Positions 15,817 through 25,174 are shown, counted from the stretch's first letter. The stretch is 64,000 bases of DNA from Neobittarella massiliensis (ex Bilen et al. 2018) (GCF_900289145.1 NZ_OKQO01000001.1:186001-250000), one strand, 5' to 3'. Numbers and translations: made by a program. The notes: generated from the letters alone by a model not told the origin.

Positions 15817-16074
15817 GTGGTGCGGGGTGTGAACAAGAAGGTAGTGGAGATCGTAGGTGGCAAGGAGGACTGTTTTGAGCGGGCCATCGTCATCGTCAAG
15901 AGCTCGCGGCTGGGGCTCAGCGACACCCAGCTGCACCGCCAGGCGGGGGGCGCCATTACCGGCATGGTCAGCTGCCGCCCCCGCCGCGACTGGCGCTGGC
16001 TGCTGCGCACCGGAGTGCGATACCTGGCGGTGCTGGCTGCCGGGGCCGGGCTGGGGTGGCTGCTGCTGCACTGA
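15817..16074 (+). CDS. Small protein with C-terminal membrane segment
   Basis: 85 residues from GTG 15817, with GGGGGGA 7 nt upstream; GTG 15829 is an alternative start. The first half is soluble (VNKKVVEIVGGKEDCFERAI), then basic residues (CRPRRDW), and the last 20 residues are one hydrophobic segment (YLAVLAAGAGLGWLLL). It is probably a tail-anchored inner-membrane protein. I do not recognise the family. It is followed by a clear terminator, which supports it as a real gene. Confidence 0.5.
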   Translation: MVRGVNKKVVEIVGGKEDCFERAIVIVKSSRLGLSDTQLHRQAGGAITGMVSCRPRRDWRWLLRTGVRYLAVLAAGAGLGWLLLH

Positions 16075-16106
16075 CCGGTGACCGATTAAGCCGATAAGAT
16101 ACAGAC

Positions 16107-16144
16107 GGCGGTGTGGGACAAAAGGCCCGCGCCGCCGCTTTTTT
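16107..16144 (+). terminator. Intrinsic terminator after the small membrane protein
   Basis: An 11-bp stem GGCGGTGTGGG with CCCGCGCCGCC (two wobble pairs) and TTTTTT at 16139-16144. Confidence 0.75.
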
Positions 16145-16270
16145 GCGCGCTAAGAGCGGCGGCAAAAAAAGGAGTGCCCGCTGTGGAGAGCGGTGCCAAA
16201 GGACGGGACAGGACCGGTAAAAGTTGCCGTCGCATCTTGTAAAAAAACCGTGTAAACTGCCAAAGATGTA

Positions 16271-16279
16271 TGCTATAAT
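16271..16279 (+). promoter_or_regulatory. Extended -10 promoter of rlmB operon
   Basis: TGCTATAAT (TGn plus consensus TATAAT) about 90 nt upstream of the start. The -35 at the right distance (TGTAAA, 16251-16256) is weak. Confidence 0.55.
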
Positions 16280-16369
16280 ACAAATATCTATGAGTATATA
16301 TCTGTGTTTGCCGACGGCGCCGATCAGGGCGCGGGGCGGACCACTTTACCTTTTGAGGGGTCAGATACC

Positions 16370-17122
16370 ATGTACGATGAATTTATTGCCGGCAGAAATG
16401 CCGTATATGAGGCGCTGGAGGCCGGGCGGGAGATAGACTGTATCTACCTGCAGCGGTCCGGCGCCGGCAAGGGCCTGGGCCGGGTGGTCGCCGCGGCAAA
16501 AAAGCGGGGGGTCATCATCAAGGACGCCGACGCCAAAAAGCTGGACGCGCTGTGCCCGGGGCAGAATCATCAGGGCGTTGTCGCCGCTGCCAGCCCGGTG
16601 CACTACTACACCCTGCAGGAGGTGCTGCAGCGCGCCAAACAGCGGGGGGAGGCCCCGTTTTTGGTGCTGTGTGACGGCATACTCGACCCCCATAACCTGG
16701 GGGCCATCATCCGCACTGCCGAGTGCGCCGGAGCCCACGGGGTGCTGATGCCCAAGCGGCGCAGTGCACCCATCTCGACGACGGTGTACAAGTCTTCGGC
16801 CGGGGCCTGTGAGCACCTGCCGCTGTGCCGGGTGGGCAATCTGGTGCAGACCATCGAGCAGCTGAAAGAGGCCGGCGTGTGGGTGTACTGTGCGGACATG
16901 GACGGGGTGAATTTTCGCGACCAGGACTTTGGCGGGCCGGTGGCCATTGTGGTGGGCAGCGAAGGTGAAGGCGTGTCGCGGCTGGTGCGCCAGAGCTGTG
17001 ACGGCGCGGTGAGCCTGCCGCTGCTGGGGCAGATCAGTTCGCTCAACGCCTCGGTGGCGGCGGGCATCGTCCTGTACGAGGTAGCGGGCCAGCGGCTGGC
17101 GGCGAAAAAGGGGGCTCAGTAG
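16370..17122 (+). CDS. rlmB: SpoU-family 2'-O-ribose methyltransferase, RlmB type
   Basis: Uses S-adenosylmethionine to methylate a guanosine ribose in 23S rRNA. 250 residues. The N-terminal substrate-binding part (IAGRNAVYEALEAG) is followed by the SPOUT knot domain. Its three family motifs are present: DPHNLGAIIRTAECAG near residue 108, VVGSEGEGVSRLV near 192, and SLNASVAAGIVLYE near 224. ATG 16370 is preceded by GAGGGG at 9 nt. The stop directly abuts the start of the next gene, so the two are cotranscribed. Confidence 0.93.
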   Translation: MYDEFIAGRNAVYEALEAGREIDCIYLQRSGAGKGLGRVVAAAKKRGVIIKDADAKKLDALCPGQNHQGVVAAASPVHYYTLQEVLQRAKQRGEAPFLVLCDGILDPHNLGAIIRTAECAGAHGVLMPKRRSAPISTTVYKSSAGACEHLPLCRVGNLVQTIEQLKEAGVWVYCADMDGVNFRDQDFGGPVAIVVGSEGEGVSRLVRQSCDGAVSLPLLGQISSLNASVAAGIVLYEVAGQRLAAKKGAQ

Positions 17123-20062
17123 ATGGAGAAAAACAGGAAGTACGACACGCTCACCAAAAATGCCATCGTCGACGAGATCCTCGATCAGGTGCGCAAAAAA
17201 CACACCGGGCCGACCGCGACAGCCGACCGGGCCAAGGTGAGCCGGGCCGACGCGCTGCTGCAGGAGCTGCAGCAGGAGCGGGCGGCGAAAAAGGCCCCTG
17301 CCGCCGTACATATTGCCCCCGCCGACCAGCCGCCGGCTGCCGGGACAAAAGAAGAAGGGCAGAGACCCAAACCGGTGATGCAGGCGGTGGCGGAGAAGGT
17401 GGCCCTGCGGGAGCAGGAGACCGCGCTGCTGCCCAAGGCGGCCGCTTTTTTTGGCGGCGGCGAGGACAAGCTGCAGGAGACCATCCACCACGATATCGTG
17501 CCGCGCAAGGTGCAAAAGCGCGAGATCACCGACACCGAGCAGATACGCATCCAGAAGATGGCCAGCTTTTTTAAAGAGAGCGAGACGCCCGACGACATCG
17601 TGCCCGAGATCGCCGCGGAGATGCCGCGCCAGGAGCGGGTGACCAGCCCCGACCTGGGGAAAAAGGCGGCCGCCGGCCCTGCTTTAGAGAAAAAGGGGCT
17701 GTTTGGCCGCGTTAAAAAAAGCGCTGAGAAGTCGCACCAGCAGGTGATCGACGAGACCCGCCGGCAGGCGCAGCAGAGCGAGCTGACGCCGGCGGAAAAA
17801 GGGGCGGCCCCAAAGGAGACGGCGCGCGCTGAGAGCGGTGAGTCTGCACGCGGGGCGACAGCGCCTGCCGCGCCGGCGCCCGCAATGGACCAGGCGCCCG
17901 CCGCGCGGGCTGCTGAGCCGGTGGGCGGAGGACAGCCAGCTCAGCCGGAGGCCGCCGCACCCGAGATGGCGGCGGCAGAAAGACCGCCGGTGGCCGGGCC
18001 GCACCAGCAAAAGGGGGCGGTGCCCATCAACTTTTTTGCCACCGACGAGATGCTCATCCGCGCCGATGACAAGCCGGTGAGCCAGCTGGTGGCCGACGAG
18101 GCCTCGGGCACCTTTGAGATGGGCCGGCGGCTGGAGGAGAAGATCGAGCCGCTGGTGGAGGAGACCATGCACCTGGGCGACCGGGAGCTGCTCAAGCGGG
18201 CCCGGGCCAGCAAGGTGAAGAACTTCCAGATCGACCGCCAGCAGATCGAGGGGGAGTTTGAACCGGGCATCGGCCCCGACGAGGCGTTTACCGAGCAGGA
18301 CGAGCCGGACCTGTACACCGACGCCGACGACGAGGAGGATGTGTACCAGGCCGATGACGAGCACGCGGCGCTGGAGCGGCTGATCTCGCTAAAGGGCAAG
18401 CTGCGCATGCGCATATCGGTCACCGGTATCTTGACGCTGCTTTTGCTGTATCACAATTTAGCACCCATCTTGCCGCTGCCGCTGCCGGGCTTTTTGTCGC
18501 CGGTAGACGCCCCATTTGTCTATTTGGGTCTGGGGCTGGTACTGCTGTTGGGCGGTGTGCTGTGCTGCACATCTACCGTTATTGGCGGGCTGGGGTACAC
18601 CTTTACCCTGAAGGGGGACAACGACTCCCCGGTGGGGCTGTGCTTTTTGGGCTGCCTGCTGCAGTACGTGGTGCTGTTTTTTAATGCCGACCAGATGGCC
18701 AAGTCGGGGGTGTTTCTCTACTCGGCGGTGGCCATGATGGCGCTGTTTTGCAACTGTATGGGCAAGCTCAATATGGTGTGCCGCATCCTGCGCAACTACA
18801 AGTTCATCACCTCGGACATCGAAAAGTACACCTGTGAGCTGGTGGAGCCGGCGAGCTTGGCGGAGAACATCGTGAAAGGCGTGGCGATCCGCGACCCGCA
18901 GGTGGCCTACCGCCGGCCCTGCCGGGAGCTATCGGGCTTTATCAGCCACAGCTTTTCGGAGGACTTTTCGGATAAGTGCGCCCGGGTGTTGGGCGTGCTG
19001 GGGGCGGTGGTAGCGCTGCTGGTGGGCTGCTTTTTGTTCATTACCCGTGGCGACGTGGTAGCGGTGAGCTCCACCGTGGCGCTGATACTCTGCGCGGTGT
19101 GCCCCTTCTCGCTGATGCTGTGCTTCAACATCCCGTTTTCACGTATCTGCAAGTATCTCAACCGCTTTGGCGGGGTGCTGTCGGGCTACTCGGCGGTGGA
19201 GAAGCTGCAGGACCTCAATGCGGTGGTGGTGTCGGACGCCGACCTGTTCCCCCGCGGCAGCGTGCTGCTGCACGGCATCAAGACTTTTGGCGGCGAGCGC
19301 ATCGACGAGGCCATCCTCAAGACCGCCAGCGTGGTGTGTTCCAAGGACTCGGCTATCTCCTCGGTATTTTTAAAGGTCATCGAAAACCGCACCGACATCC
19401 TGCTGTCGTTTGACAGTTACGTGTATGAAAACGGGATGGGGTACTCCTGCTGGATCGACAACAAGCGCATTCTGGTGGGAAATCGGGAGCTGATGCTCAA
19501 CCACGGAGTGGACGTGCCGTCGGCCGATTACGAGAAGAAGTACCGCCGCGACGGGACCCGGGAGCTGTTGTATCTGGCTACCTCGGGCGAGTTGACGGCC
19601 ATGTTCGTGCTCAGCTATAACCAGAACCCGCAGGTGGCCGAGATGCTGCAAAAATTGGACCCCACCGGGCTGCTGCTGGCTGTAAAGACCAAGGACCCCA
19701 ACCTGACGGCCCAGCGGGTGGCCCAGGTCTACGATCTGCCAGAGGACATGTTCACCGTCATCCACAGCCATACGGCTGCGCAGCTGGAGGAAAAACCGGC
19801 TGACCTGCCGGGCGACTGTGCGCTGTGTACGATGGGTTCGTTCATCTCGTTTGCCCAGGGCATCCTCAGCGCATTTCACGCCAAGAGCCAGGTGACGGCG
19901 TCGGTGGTCATCCAGTCGGTGGGGGCGGGTATCGCCCTGCTGTTGGCGGTGCTGTTCTCGATGGTGTTCGGCCAGGGGCTCATCTCTACCTCGGTGCTGT
20001 TTTTGTACCAGATGGTATGGCTGGTGCTGTCTATCGGGCTGCCCTGCGCGAAGAGATTGTGA
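17123..20062 (+). CDS. P-type ATPase-like membrane protein lacking catalytic motifs, with long disordered N-terminus
   Basis: 979 residues. Residues 1-430 are charged, alanine/proline-rich and without a predictable fold. Membrane segments follow at about 433-560 (in pairs), 625-675 and 930-975. Between the last two groups is a cytoplasmic region that resembles the nucleotide-binding and phosphorylation domains of a heavy-metal P-type ATPase: ENGMGYSCWIDNKRILVGNR near 771 looks like the N-domain and TRELLYLATSGELTAMFVLS near 815 like the P-domain. The phosphorylation motif DKTGT is missing (SDADLFPRG stands in its place near 705), as are the GDGxND hinge and the HP pair of P1B pumps. It is therefore probably not a pump but a pseudoenzyme, scaffold or regulator. 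It starts one base after rlmB ends. Confidence 0.72.
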   Translation: MEKNRKYDTLTKNAIVDEILDQVRKKHTGPTATADRAKVSRADALLQELQQERAAKKAPAAVHIAPADQPPAAGTKEEGQRPKPVMQAVAEKVALREQETALLPKAAAFFGGGEDKLQETIHHDIVPRKVQKREITDTEQIRIQKMASFFKESETPDDIVPEIAAEMPRQERVTSPDLGKKAAAGPALEKKGLFGRVKKSAEKSHQQVIDETRRQAQQSELTPAEKGAAPKETARAESGESARGATAPAAPAPAMDQAPAARAAEPVGGGQPAQPEAAAPEMAAAERPPVAGPHQQKGAVPINFFATDEMLIRADDKPVSQLVADEASGTFEMGRRLEEKIEPLVEETMHLGDRELLKRARASKVKNFQIDRQQIEGEFEPGIGPDEAFTEQDEPDLYTDADDEEDVYQADDEHAALERLISLKGKLRMRISVTGILTLLLLYHNLAPILPLPLPGFLSPVDAPFVYLGLGLVLLLGGVLCCTSTVIGGLGYTFTLKGDNDSPVGLCFLGCLLQYVVLFFNADQMAKSGVFLYSAVAMMALFCNCMGKLNMVCRILRNYKFITSDIEKYTCELVEPASLAENIVKGVAIRDPQVAYRRPCRELSGFISHSFSEDFSDKCARVLGVLGAVVALLVGCFLFITRGDVVAVSSTVALILCAVCPFSLMLCFNIPFSRICKYLNRFGGVLSGYSAVEKLQDLNAVVVSDADLFPRGSVLLHGIKTFGGERIDEAILKTASVVCSKDSAISSVFLKVIENRTDILLSFDSYVYENGMGYSCWIDNKRILVGNRELMLNHGVDVPSADYEKKYRRDGTRELLYLATSGELTAMFVLSYNQNPQVAEMLQKLDPTGLLLAVKTKDPNLTAQRVAQVYDLPEDMFTVIHSHTAAQLEEKPADLPGDCALCTMGSFISFAQGILSAFHAKSQVTASVVIQSVGAGIALLLAVLFSMVFGQGLISTSVLFLYQMVWLVLSIGLPCAKRL

Positions 20063-20093
20063 GTGGCGGCCCTATAAGGAAAGTTTGATAGAA

Positions 20094-20136
20094 GAGAGGC
20101 TTTTCGCCGCCCGGCGGCGAAAAGCCTCTCTTTTTT
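20094..20136 (+). terminator. Strong intrinsic terminator of the rlmB operon
   Basis: A 17-bp perfect stem (20094-20110 with 20114-20130), a 3-nt loop and TTTTTT. Confidence 0.9.
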
Positions 20137-20243
20137 GCTGCCCGGCGGCGTACAGCGTGCGGCGTGGAGCGGCGTTCGTCAAACTGTCTAAGATGTGGCG
20201 GCGGATTTGTGACAGGATATGTATATTCTTTATGGCAGTTCCG

Positions 20244-20252
20244 TGGTAATAT
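20244..20252 (+). promoter_or_regulatory. Possible extended -10 upstream of the EF-G-like gene
   Basis: TGGTAATAT, followed by an A-rich stretch; no good -35. It would leave a leader of about 160 nt before the GTG start. Confidence 0.3.
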
Positions 20253-20414
20253 AAACTAAAATAAAAAATCAGATGCTGCAAGTATTGGGCAAGGTGTACA
20301 CAGACAGACCGAAAACTGTTGTGTAATCTGCCCGTTCGGCGGCCGGGCGCGCAGGATATGCGCCCGATCTGGGGCTGCCATGCACCATAGATTTACAGAA
20401 AGGTATGTGATTTT

Positions 20415-22493
20415 GTGAAACAGTATACGCCGGAGAAGATCAGAAACGTCGCTGTCATGGGTCATGGCAATGCGGGAAAGACCTCGCTGGTAGAGGCTAT
20501 TCTGTGGTGCAAAGGACAGAGTGACCGCCTGGGCAAGGTGGATAACGGGACCTCGGTCAGCGACTATACTGAGGAGGAGATCAAGCGGGGCACCTCGGTG
20601 TTCTCGTCGGTGGTGCCGGTAGAGGTGGTGCGCGGCGGGGACGAGCGCAAGATCAACATGGTCGACGCCCCGGGACTGTTTGACTATGAAGGGGCCCAGT
20701 GCGAGGCAATGAGCGCCTGTGAGAGCGTATTGATCGTGGTGTCGGGCAAGTCGGGCATGTCGGTAGGCGCTGAGAAAGCCTATAAATCAGCGGTGAAAAA
20801 CGGCAAATCGCGCATGGTATATGTGTCGAAGATGGACCGCCCCAGCGCCGATTTTTACAAGGTGTTGGAGGAGCTAAAGAGCGCTTTTGGCCCCTCGGTC
20901 TGTCCGGTAGTGGTGCCCTGCCGCGACGGCGACAGGAATATCTACATAAACCTGATCACCGACAAGGCCTACACCTATGACGCTGGGGGCAACCCCAGCG
21001 AGGTGCCGGTGCCGGATATGGAGCACCGGTTGGAGGGCCTGCGCTCGGCCATGAGCGAGGCGGTGGCCGAGGCTGACGAAGAGCTGTTTGAAAAGTTTTT
21101 CTCGGGCGAGCAGTTTACCGAGGAAGAGCTGCGCCGCGGCGTGCAGCAGGGGGTAAAGGACGGGGCCATTACGCCGGTCATCTGCGGCAGTGCCCTGATG
21201 CTGGAGGCGGTGGACCTGACTGCCGATATGATGGCCCACCTGCTGCCCAGTGCGGCACACGACGAGTCGAGTGGGGTGGAGGATGAGAGCGGCGAGCCGG
21301 TATCGCTGCCCTGCGCCCCCGCCGGCGACCCGGTGGCCTATGTGTTTAAGACCGTCAACGACCCGTTTGTGGGTCGGCTGTCGTTCGTGAAGGTGCTGTC
21401 GGGCAAGCTGACCGGCGACTTAAAGCTGTATAACGGCACCCGCGGCGAGGCGGTGAAGATGGGCAAGATGGTATACCTTTGCGGCAAAAAGCAGATCGAT
21501 ACCAAAGAACTGCCGGCCGGCGATATCGGCGCAGTGACCAAGCTGTCGGGGGTGTTTACCGGCGACACGCTGTGCCGTGAGGGAAAGGTGTATAAGGTGC
21601 TGGCCCCCAGTTTCCCGGTCCCCACCTATGCTATGGCGGTACAGCCGGTGGATAAGGGCGATGAGTCGAAGATCGGGCAGGGGATCTTAAAGCTGTGCGA
21701 GGAGGACCAGACGCTGCATTTTGCCACCGACAAGGAGACCAAGCAGCAGGTGCTCACCGGTATGGGGGAGCAGCACCTGGATGTGGTCATCTCGCGGCTC
21801 AAGAGCAAGTACGGCGTAGACGCCAAGCTGGAAAAGCCCATGGTCGCCTACCGGGAGGCCATTGGCAAAAAGGTAAAGGTAGAGGGCAAATACAAAAAAC
21901 AGACCGGCGGCCACGGGCAGTACGGGCACGTGTGGATCGAGTTCGAGCCCTGCGACGGTGAGGGCCTGGTATTTGAGGAGAAAGTATTTGGCGGTGCGGT
22001 ACCCAAAAACTATTTCCCGGCGGTAGAAAAGGGATTGCAGGAGAGCATCCAACACGGTGTGGTGGCCGGTTACCCGGTAGTGGGCCTGAAGGCGACACTG
22101 CTTGACGGCTCGTACCACCCGGTGGACTCGTCGGAGCTGGCCTTTAAGACGGCGGCCAGCTTGGCCTACAAAGAGGGCATCAAGCAGGCAGGCGCCTATC
22201 TGCTGGAGCCCATCGGCACCCTGAATGCGCTGGTACCGGAGCAGAACACCGGCGACATTATGGGCGAGGTGAACAAGCGGCGCGGCCGCGTGCTGGGTAT
22301 GGACCCGCAGGACGGCGGTTATACCGAGATCGTGGCGGAGATCCCCATGGCGGAGATGAGCGATTTTACCACCACCATGCGCCAGACTACCCAGGGCCGC
22401 GGCAGCTTTACCTTTGTGTTTACCCGCTACGAGCCGCTGCCCCCACAGCTGGAGGCCAAAGTGGTGGAAGAGGCTAAAAAGTTTTTTGAGTGA
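20415..22493 (+). CDS. EF-G-like translational GTPase (FusA paralogue)
   Basis: 692 residues with the five-domain layout of elongation factor G. The GTPase motifs are modified: G1 is GHGNAGKTSL near residue 16 (EF-G proper has AHIDAGKTT), G3 is DAPGLFDY near 90, and G4 is SKMD near 138 instead of NKMD. Domain IV includes GGHGQYGHVWIEFEP near 498 and the C-terminal domain is complete. Such clostridial paralogues are widespread but their role is not settled; candidates are ribosome recycling or rescue or a stress form of EF-G. GTG 20415 follows AAAGG. No tufA, rpsL or rpsG lies nearby, which argues against the housekeeping EF-G. Confidence 0.88.
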   Translation: MKQYTPEKIRNVAVMGHGNAGKTSLVEAILWCKGQSDRLGKVDNGTSVSDYTEEEIKRGTSVFSSVVPVEVVRGGDERKINMVDAPGLFDYEGAQCEAMSACESVLIVVSGKSGMSVGAEKAYKSAVKNGKSRMVYVSKMDRPSADFYKVLEELKSAFGPSVCPVVVPCRDGDRNIYINLITDKAYTYDAGGNPSEVPVPDMEHRLEGLRSAMSEAVAEADEELFEKFFSGEQFTEEELRRGVQQGVKDGAITPVICGSALMLEAVDLTADMMAHLLPSAAHDESSGVEDESGEPVSLPCAPAGDPVAYVFKTVNDPFVGRLSFVKVLSGKLTGDLKLYNGTRGEAVKMGKMVYLCGKKQIDTKELPAGDIGAVTKLSGVFTGDTLCREGKVYKVLAPSFPVPTYAMAVQPVDKGDESKIGQGILKLCEEDQTLHFATDKETKQQVLTGMGEQHLDVVISRLKSKYGVDAKLEKPMVAYREAIGKKVKVEGKYKKQTGGHGQYGHVWIEFEPCDGEGLVFEEKVFGGAVPKNYFPAVEKGLQESIQHGVVAGYPVVGLKATLLDGSYHPVDSSELAFKTAASLAYKEGIKQAGAYLLEPIGTLNALVPEQNTGDIMGEVNKRRGRVLGMDPQDGGYTEIVAEIPMAEMSDFTTTMRQTTQGRGSFTFVFTRYEPLPPQLEAKVVEEAKKFFE

Positions 22494-22518
22494 TCGGTAG
22501 AGAAAAAAAGATGAGCTG

Positions 22519-22558
22519 AAAAGCAGAGCTGTACCGCGGGGTACGGCTCTGCTTTTTT
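22519..22558 (+). terminator. Intrinsic terminator after EF-G-like gene
   Basis: A 17-bp stem (22519-22535 with 22540-22556, one wobble), a 4-nt loop, and a T run overlapping the end of the stem. Confidence 0.88.
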
Positions 22559-23009
22559 GTTTAGAGGAAGCCCGCGACTTGGCCGGTGCCCGTATGCAAT
22601 ATTGCAAGAAGGCTTTTTATTGGGGCAGAGAGCAAAGGTGCTGCTGTTGGTACCCCGACGATGAGAGAAGATGGCCGCCCGTGCGGCGCGGACCTGTCTA
22701 TTGATTTGCGGGCGGTACATGGAAGATCCGGCGCTGATCGGCGATCGGTGCTGGCTCTTAATAGGGCTGACCCGGGTCCGCCGGTTACTGGGTACCCCGG
22801 GAAAAGCCGGCAGATAGGGTGGCACCGGCAATGTGGCGGCGCGAGGAGCGGGGGTAACGACATCTTATTTTGGGCGCCATTGGGGAGCAGTGCGGGGAAA
22901 AGCTGCGCAGAGGTGGCAGAAAAAGGCGCGGACAGCTGGGCAACAGTGATGAAAGGAGAGGAAGAGTTTTGTACTATACGACAAAAAATGAATGAAAGGA
23001 CAACGGTCC
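22559..23009. other. Gap of about 450 bases without a recognisable gene
   Basis: A 170-codon open frame on the plus strand (22586-23098) has arginine/serine/glycine-rich composition and no ribosome-binding site, and is not accepted as a gene. No structured RNA was recognised. Confidence 0.5.
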
Positions 23010-23037
23010 TTGTGCGGCCAGGTGAAATCCGTATACT
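23010..23037 (+). promoter_or_regulatory. Candidate promoter of the nucleoside hydrolase gene
   Basis: TTGTGC (23010-23015), a 16-bp spacer and TATACT (23032-23037), about 75 nt upstream of the start. Confidence 0.45.
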
Positions 23038-23112
23038 GGACGTTGTGAGAAAAAACCGGGATGTGGACGCCCGGTGTGACAATCTGCACCAGCAGTAAAA
23101 GGAGACCGTACC

Positions 23113-24108
23113 ATGGAAAAGAAAAAAGTAATTCTAGACGTCGATACCGGCTCGGATGACGCGATCGCCCTGATCGCCGCCATGGCCAACCCCGACTTTG
23201 AAGTATTGGGCATCACTACCGTCAACGGCAACCGCGCTGTTCCCATCACCACCGAGAACAGCCTGCGTATCAGCGAGCTGATGGGCGGAACCGTGCCGGT
23301 GTACCAGGGGTGCGCGCTGCCCTGGACCTCCTGCATGCTGGGCCTGCGCAAAAATTACCCCCAGTACGAGGCCCCCGCAGACGCAAAATACCGCAACATC
23401 CACGGAACCTATATCGACCAGTGCCCCAAGGCCACCAAAAAAGCCGAGGACCAAAATGCGGTCAGCTGGCTGGTAGACACGCTGATGGCCGCCGAGGAGG
23501 AGTCGATCACGTTGATCCCCCTGGGGCCGCTGACCAATATCGCCCACGCGATCCGCATTGAGCCCCGCATCGTCTCGAAGATCAAAGAGGTGATGTACAT
23601 GGGCGGCGGTTTCCGCATCGGCAACAAGTCGGCGCTGGCTGAGTTCAACGTATGGCTGGACCCCGAGGCCGCTCAGGCGGTGCTGGATGCCGGTATCAAG
23701 AACTTTACCTTCGTGCCGCTGGACGCCACCCATCAGGCCTACCTGACCAAAGAGGACGCCGCCCGCATCCGCGCCATCGGCACCCGCCCGGCCGAGGTGG
23801 TGGCCGATCTGGTGGATCAGCGCATCTTTGGCTACAGCAGCTGGCAAAAAGTCGAGGTGGAGGACGCCGCCCCGATCCACGACCCGCTGTGTGTGGCGGC
23901 TCTGGTAGACCCCACCGTGCTGGTGGACGTGATGGACGCCCCCTGTGTGGTGGACTGCGGTCGCGGCTCGGCTTACGGCGTGACTATGTTCGATATCCTC
24001 AATGGGCGCATGGAGGCCAAAGAGCCCAACTGCAAAGTGGCCCTGCACGCCGACCGCCAAAAATACGTGGATATCCTCTGCCAGCTGCTGGAGAACACCA
24101 AGAAGTAA
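23113..24108 (+). CDS. Inosine-uridine-type nucleoside hydrolase
   Basis: Cleaves the N-glycosidic bond of ribonucleosides to base and ribose in nucleoside salvage. 331 residues. The calcium-binding signature DVDTGSDDA lies at residues 9-17, with VNGNRA near 38, TLIPLGPLTNIA near 136 and YMGGGF near 160. The catalytic/metal motif APIHDPLC lies near residue 256. AAAGGAGA precedes the ATG. Base or nucleoside preference cannot be told from sequence. It is monocistronic between a promoter and a terminator. Confidence 0.93.
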   Translation: MEKKKVILDVDTGSDDAIALIAAMANPDFEVLGITTVNGNRAVPITTENSLRISELMGGTVPVYQGCALPWTSCMLGLRKNYPQYEAPADAKYRNIHGTYIDQCPKATKKAEDQNAVSWLVDTLMAAEEESITLIPLGPLTNIAHAIRIEPRIVSKIKEVMYMGGGFRIGNKSALAEFNVWLDPEAAQAVLDAGIKNFTFVPLDATHQAYLTKEDAARIRAIGTRPAEVVADLVDQRIFGYSSWQKVEVEDAAPIHDPLCVAALVDPTVLVDVMDAPCVVDCGRGSAYGVTMFDILNGRMEAKEPNCKVALHADRQKYVDILCQLLENTKK

Positions 24109-24190
24109 ACAGTTCTCCCGCCTTTGGGCAGTAAAAACAGACCGAGAGAAACGATAGATCATGGCACCCGCAGGGGTGTTTCGCCAGGCA

Positions 24191-24228
24191 AGCGGCACAG
24201 GGGCACGGCTCCTGTGCCGCTGCTTTTT
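24191..24228 (+). terminator. Intrinsic terminator after nucleoside hydrolase
   Basis: An 11-bp perfect stem (24191-24201 with 24211-24221), a 9-nt loop and TTTTT. The rest of the gap to the next gene (24229-24440) shows nothing else recognisable. Confidence 0.82.
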
Positions 24229-24444
24229 GCAGCAGCGCGCGGCGGTGGCTGAAGGCGGCGCTGATCGAGTGGCAGGCAGTGCTGGCTGCTGGCGCCCCGG
24301 CGGGCGGAGACGGCCCTATTTGAGCGGTGAAGGGCTGCGGGCGGGATGACAAATTGAACCCCAGTCGATCACTTTTTGGTATATTGAGCTAAAAAAGCAG
24401 CGTAAATTTTGCACAGGGTAGTAGTGCCACAGCCGGAAAAAATT

Positions 24445-24453
24445 TGCTATACT
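24445..24453 (+). promoter_or_regulatory. Extended -10 promoter of the Crp/Fnr gene
   Basis: TGCTATACT, about 30 nt upstream of the start. No clear -35 at 16-18 bp. Confidence 0.5.
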
Positions 24454-24485
24454 GAAAAACAGAAGAGAGCGTGCACAGTGGACAC

Positions 24486-25160
24486 ATGGGCAGAGGGGTG
24501 AAGGAGTTGCAGTCAAAAGAGATCACCGAGCGGTTTTTACACTGTCCGCCGCCGCTGCGGGAACAGATGGAACACTGCCATTTTGCCGCTGGGGAATACC
24601 TGATGCGCTGCGGAGACGAGGCCGATACGGTATACCTGCTGCTGGAGGGGGACGTCAAAGTGTTCCACTACGCGCAAAACGGCGAGATCATCATCTCGTA
24701 TATCGGCTCGAAAAACAGGGAGCTGTTCGGCGAGGTGGAGGCGCTGCGGGACGACGGCTACGCGATCTCGCGCAATGTGCTGGCGGTGACGGCCTGCTCG
24801 GCCATGAAGATCCCCAAGGCGCTGTTTTTGCAGTGGGTGCGGCAGGACCCGGACTGGAGCCTGTTTTTGCTGCGCCGCTTTGCCCGCCAGATGGCCGAGG
24901 CCTCGGAGTACGGGGTGTCGTCGGCGGTGCGCCCGCTGAAGGTGCGGGCGGCGATGCTGCTGCTGGATCACCTGCAGCCCGGCGGCGAGGTGGATATTGG
25001 CAAGGATGAGCTCTCGGGTATATTGGCCACCAGCATGCGCAGCACCAACCGCATTTTAAAGACCATGCGCGAGGAGCGGCTCATTGCCGTGCGGGGCAAC
25101 CATCTGAAGGTGTTAAACGAGGAGGCACTGCAGCAGCTGGTACAGGAGAGCGAGGAATAG
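24486..25160 (+). CDS. Crp/Fnr-family transcriptional regulator
   Basis: About 224 residues: an N-terminal cyclic-nucleotide-binding-like beta roll (residues 15-120, with YLLLEGDVKVFHYAQNGE and RELFGEVEAL), a dimer helix, and a C-terminal winged helix near 180-215 (KDELSGILATSMRSTNRIL). No cysteine cluster for an iron-sulfur centre is seen in the N-terminus, so it is not a classical Fnr. The start is uncertain: ATG 24486 lacks a good ribosome-binding site, and GTG 24471 or GTG 24498 are alternatives. The effector and targets are unknown. Confidence 0.88.
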   Translation: MGRGVKELQSKEITERFLHCPPPLREQMEHCHFAAGEYLMRCGDEADTVYLLLEGDVKVFHYAQNGEIIISYIGSKNRELFGEVEALRDDGYAISRNVLAVTACSAMKIPKALFLQWVRQDPDWSLFLLRRFARQMAEASEYGVSSAVRPLKVRAAMLLLDHLQPGGEVDIGKDELSGILATSMRSTNRILKTMREERLIAVRGNHLKVLNEEALQQLVQESEE

Positions 25161-25174
25161 AGACAGAAAGTCAG

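Noticed and set aside
22586-23098. 170-codon plus-strand frame before the nucleoside hydrolase gene
   Set aside because: No start signal, Arg/Ser/Gly-rich composition, and it overlaps the candidate promoter of the next gene.
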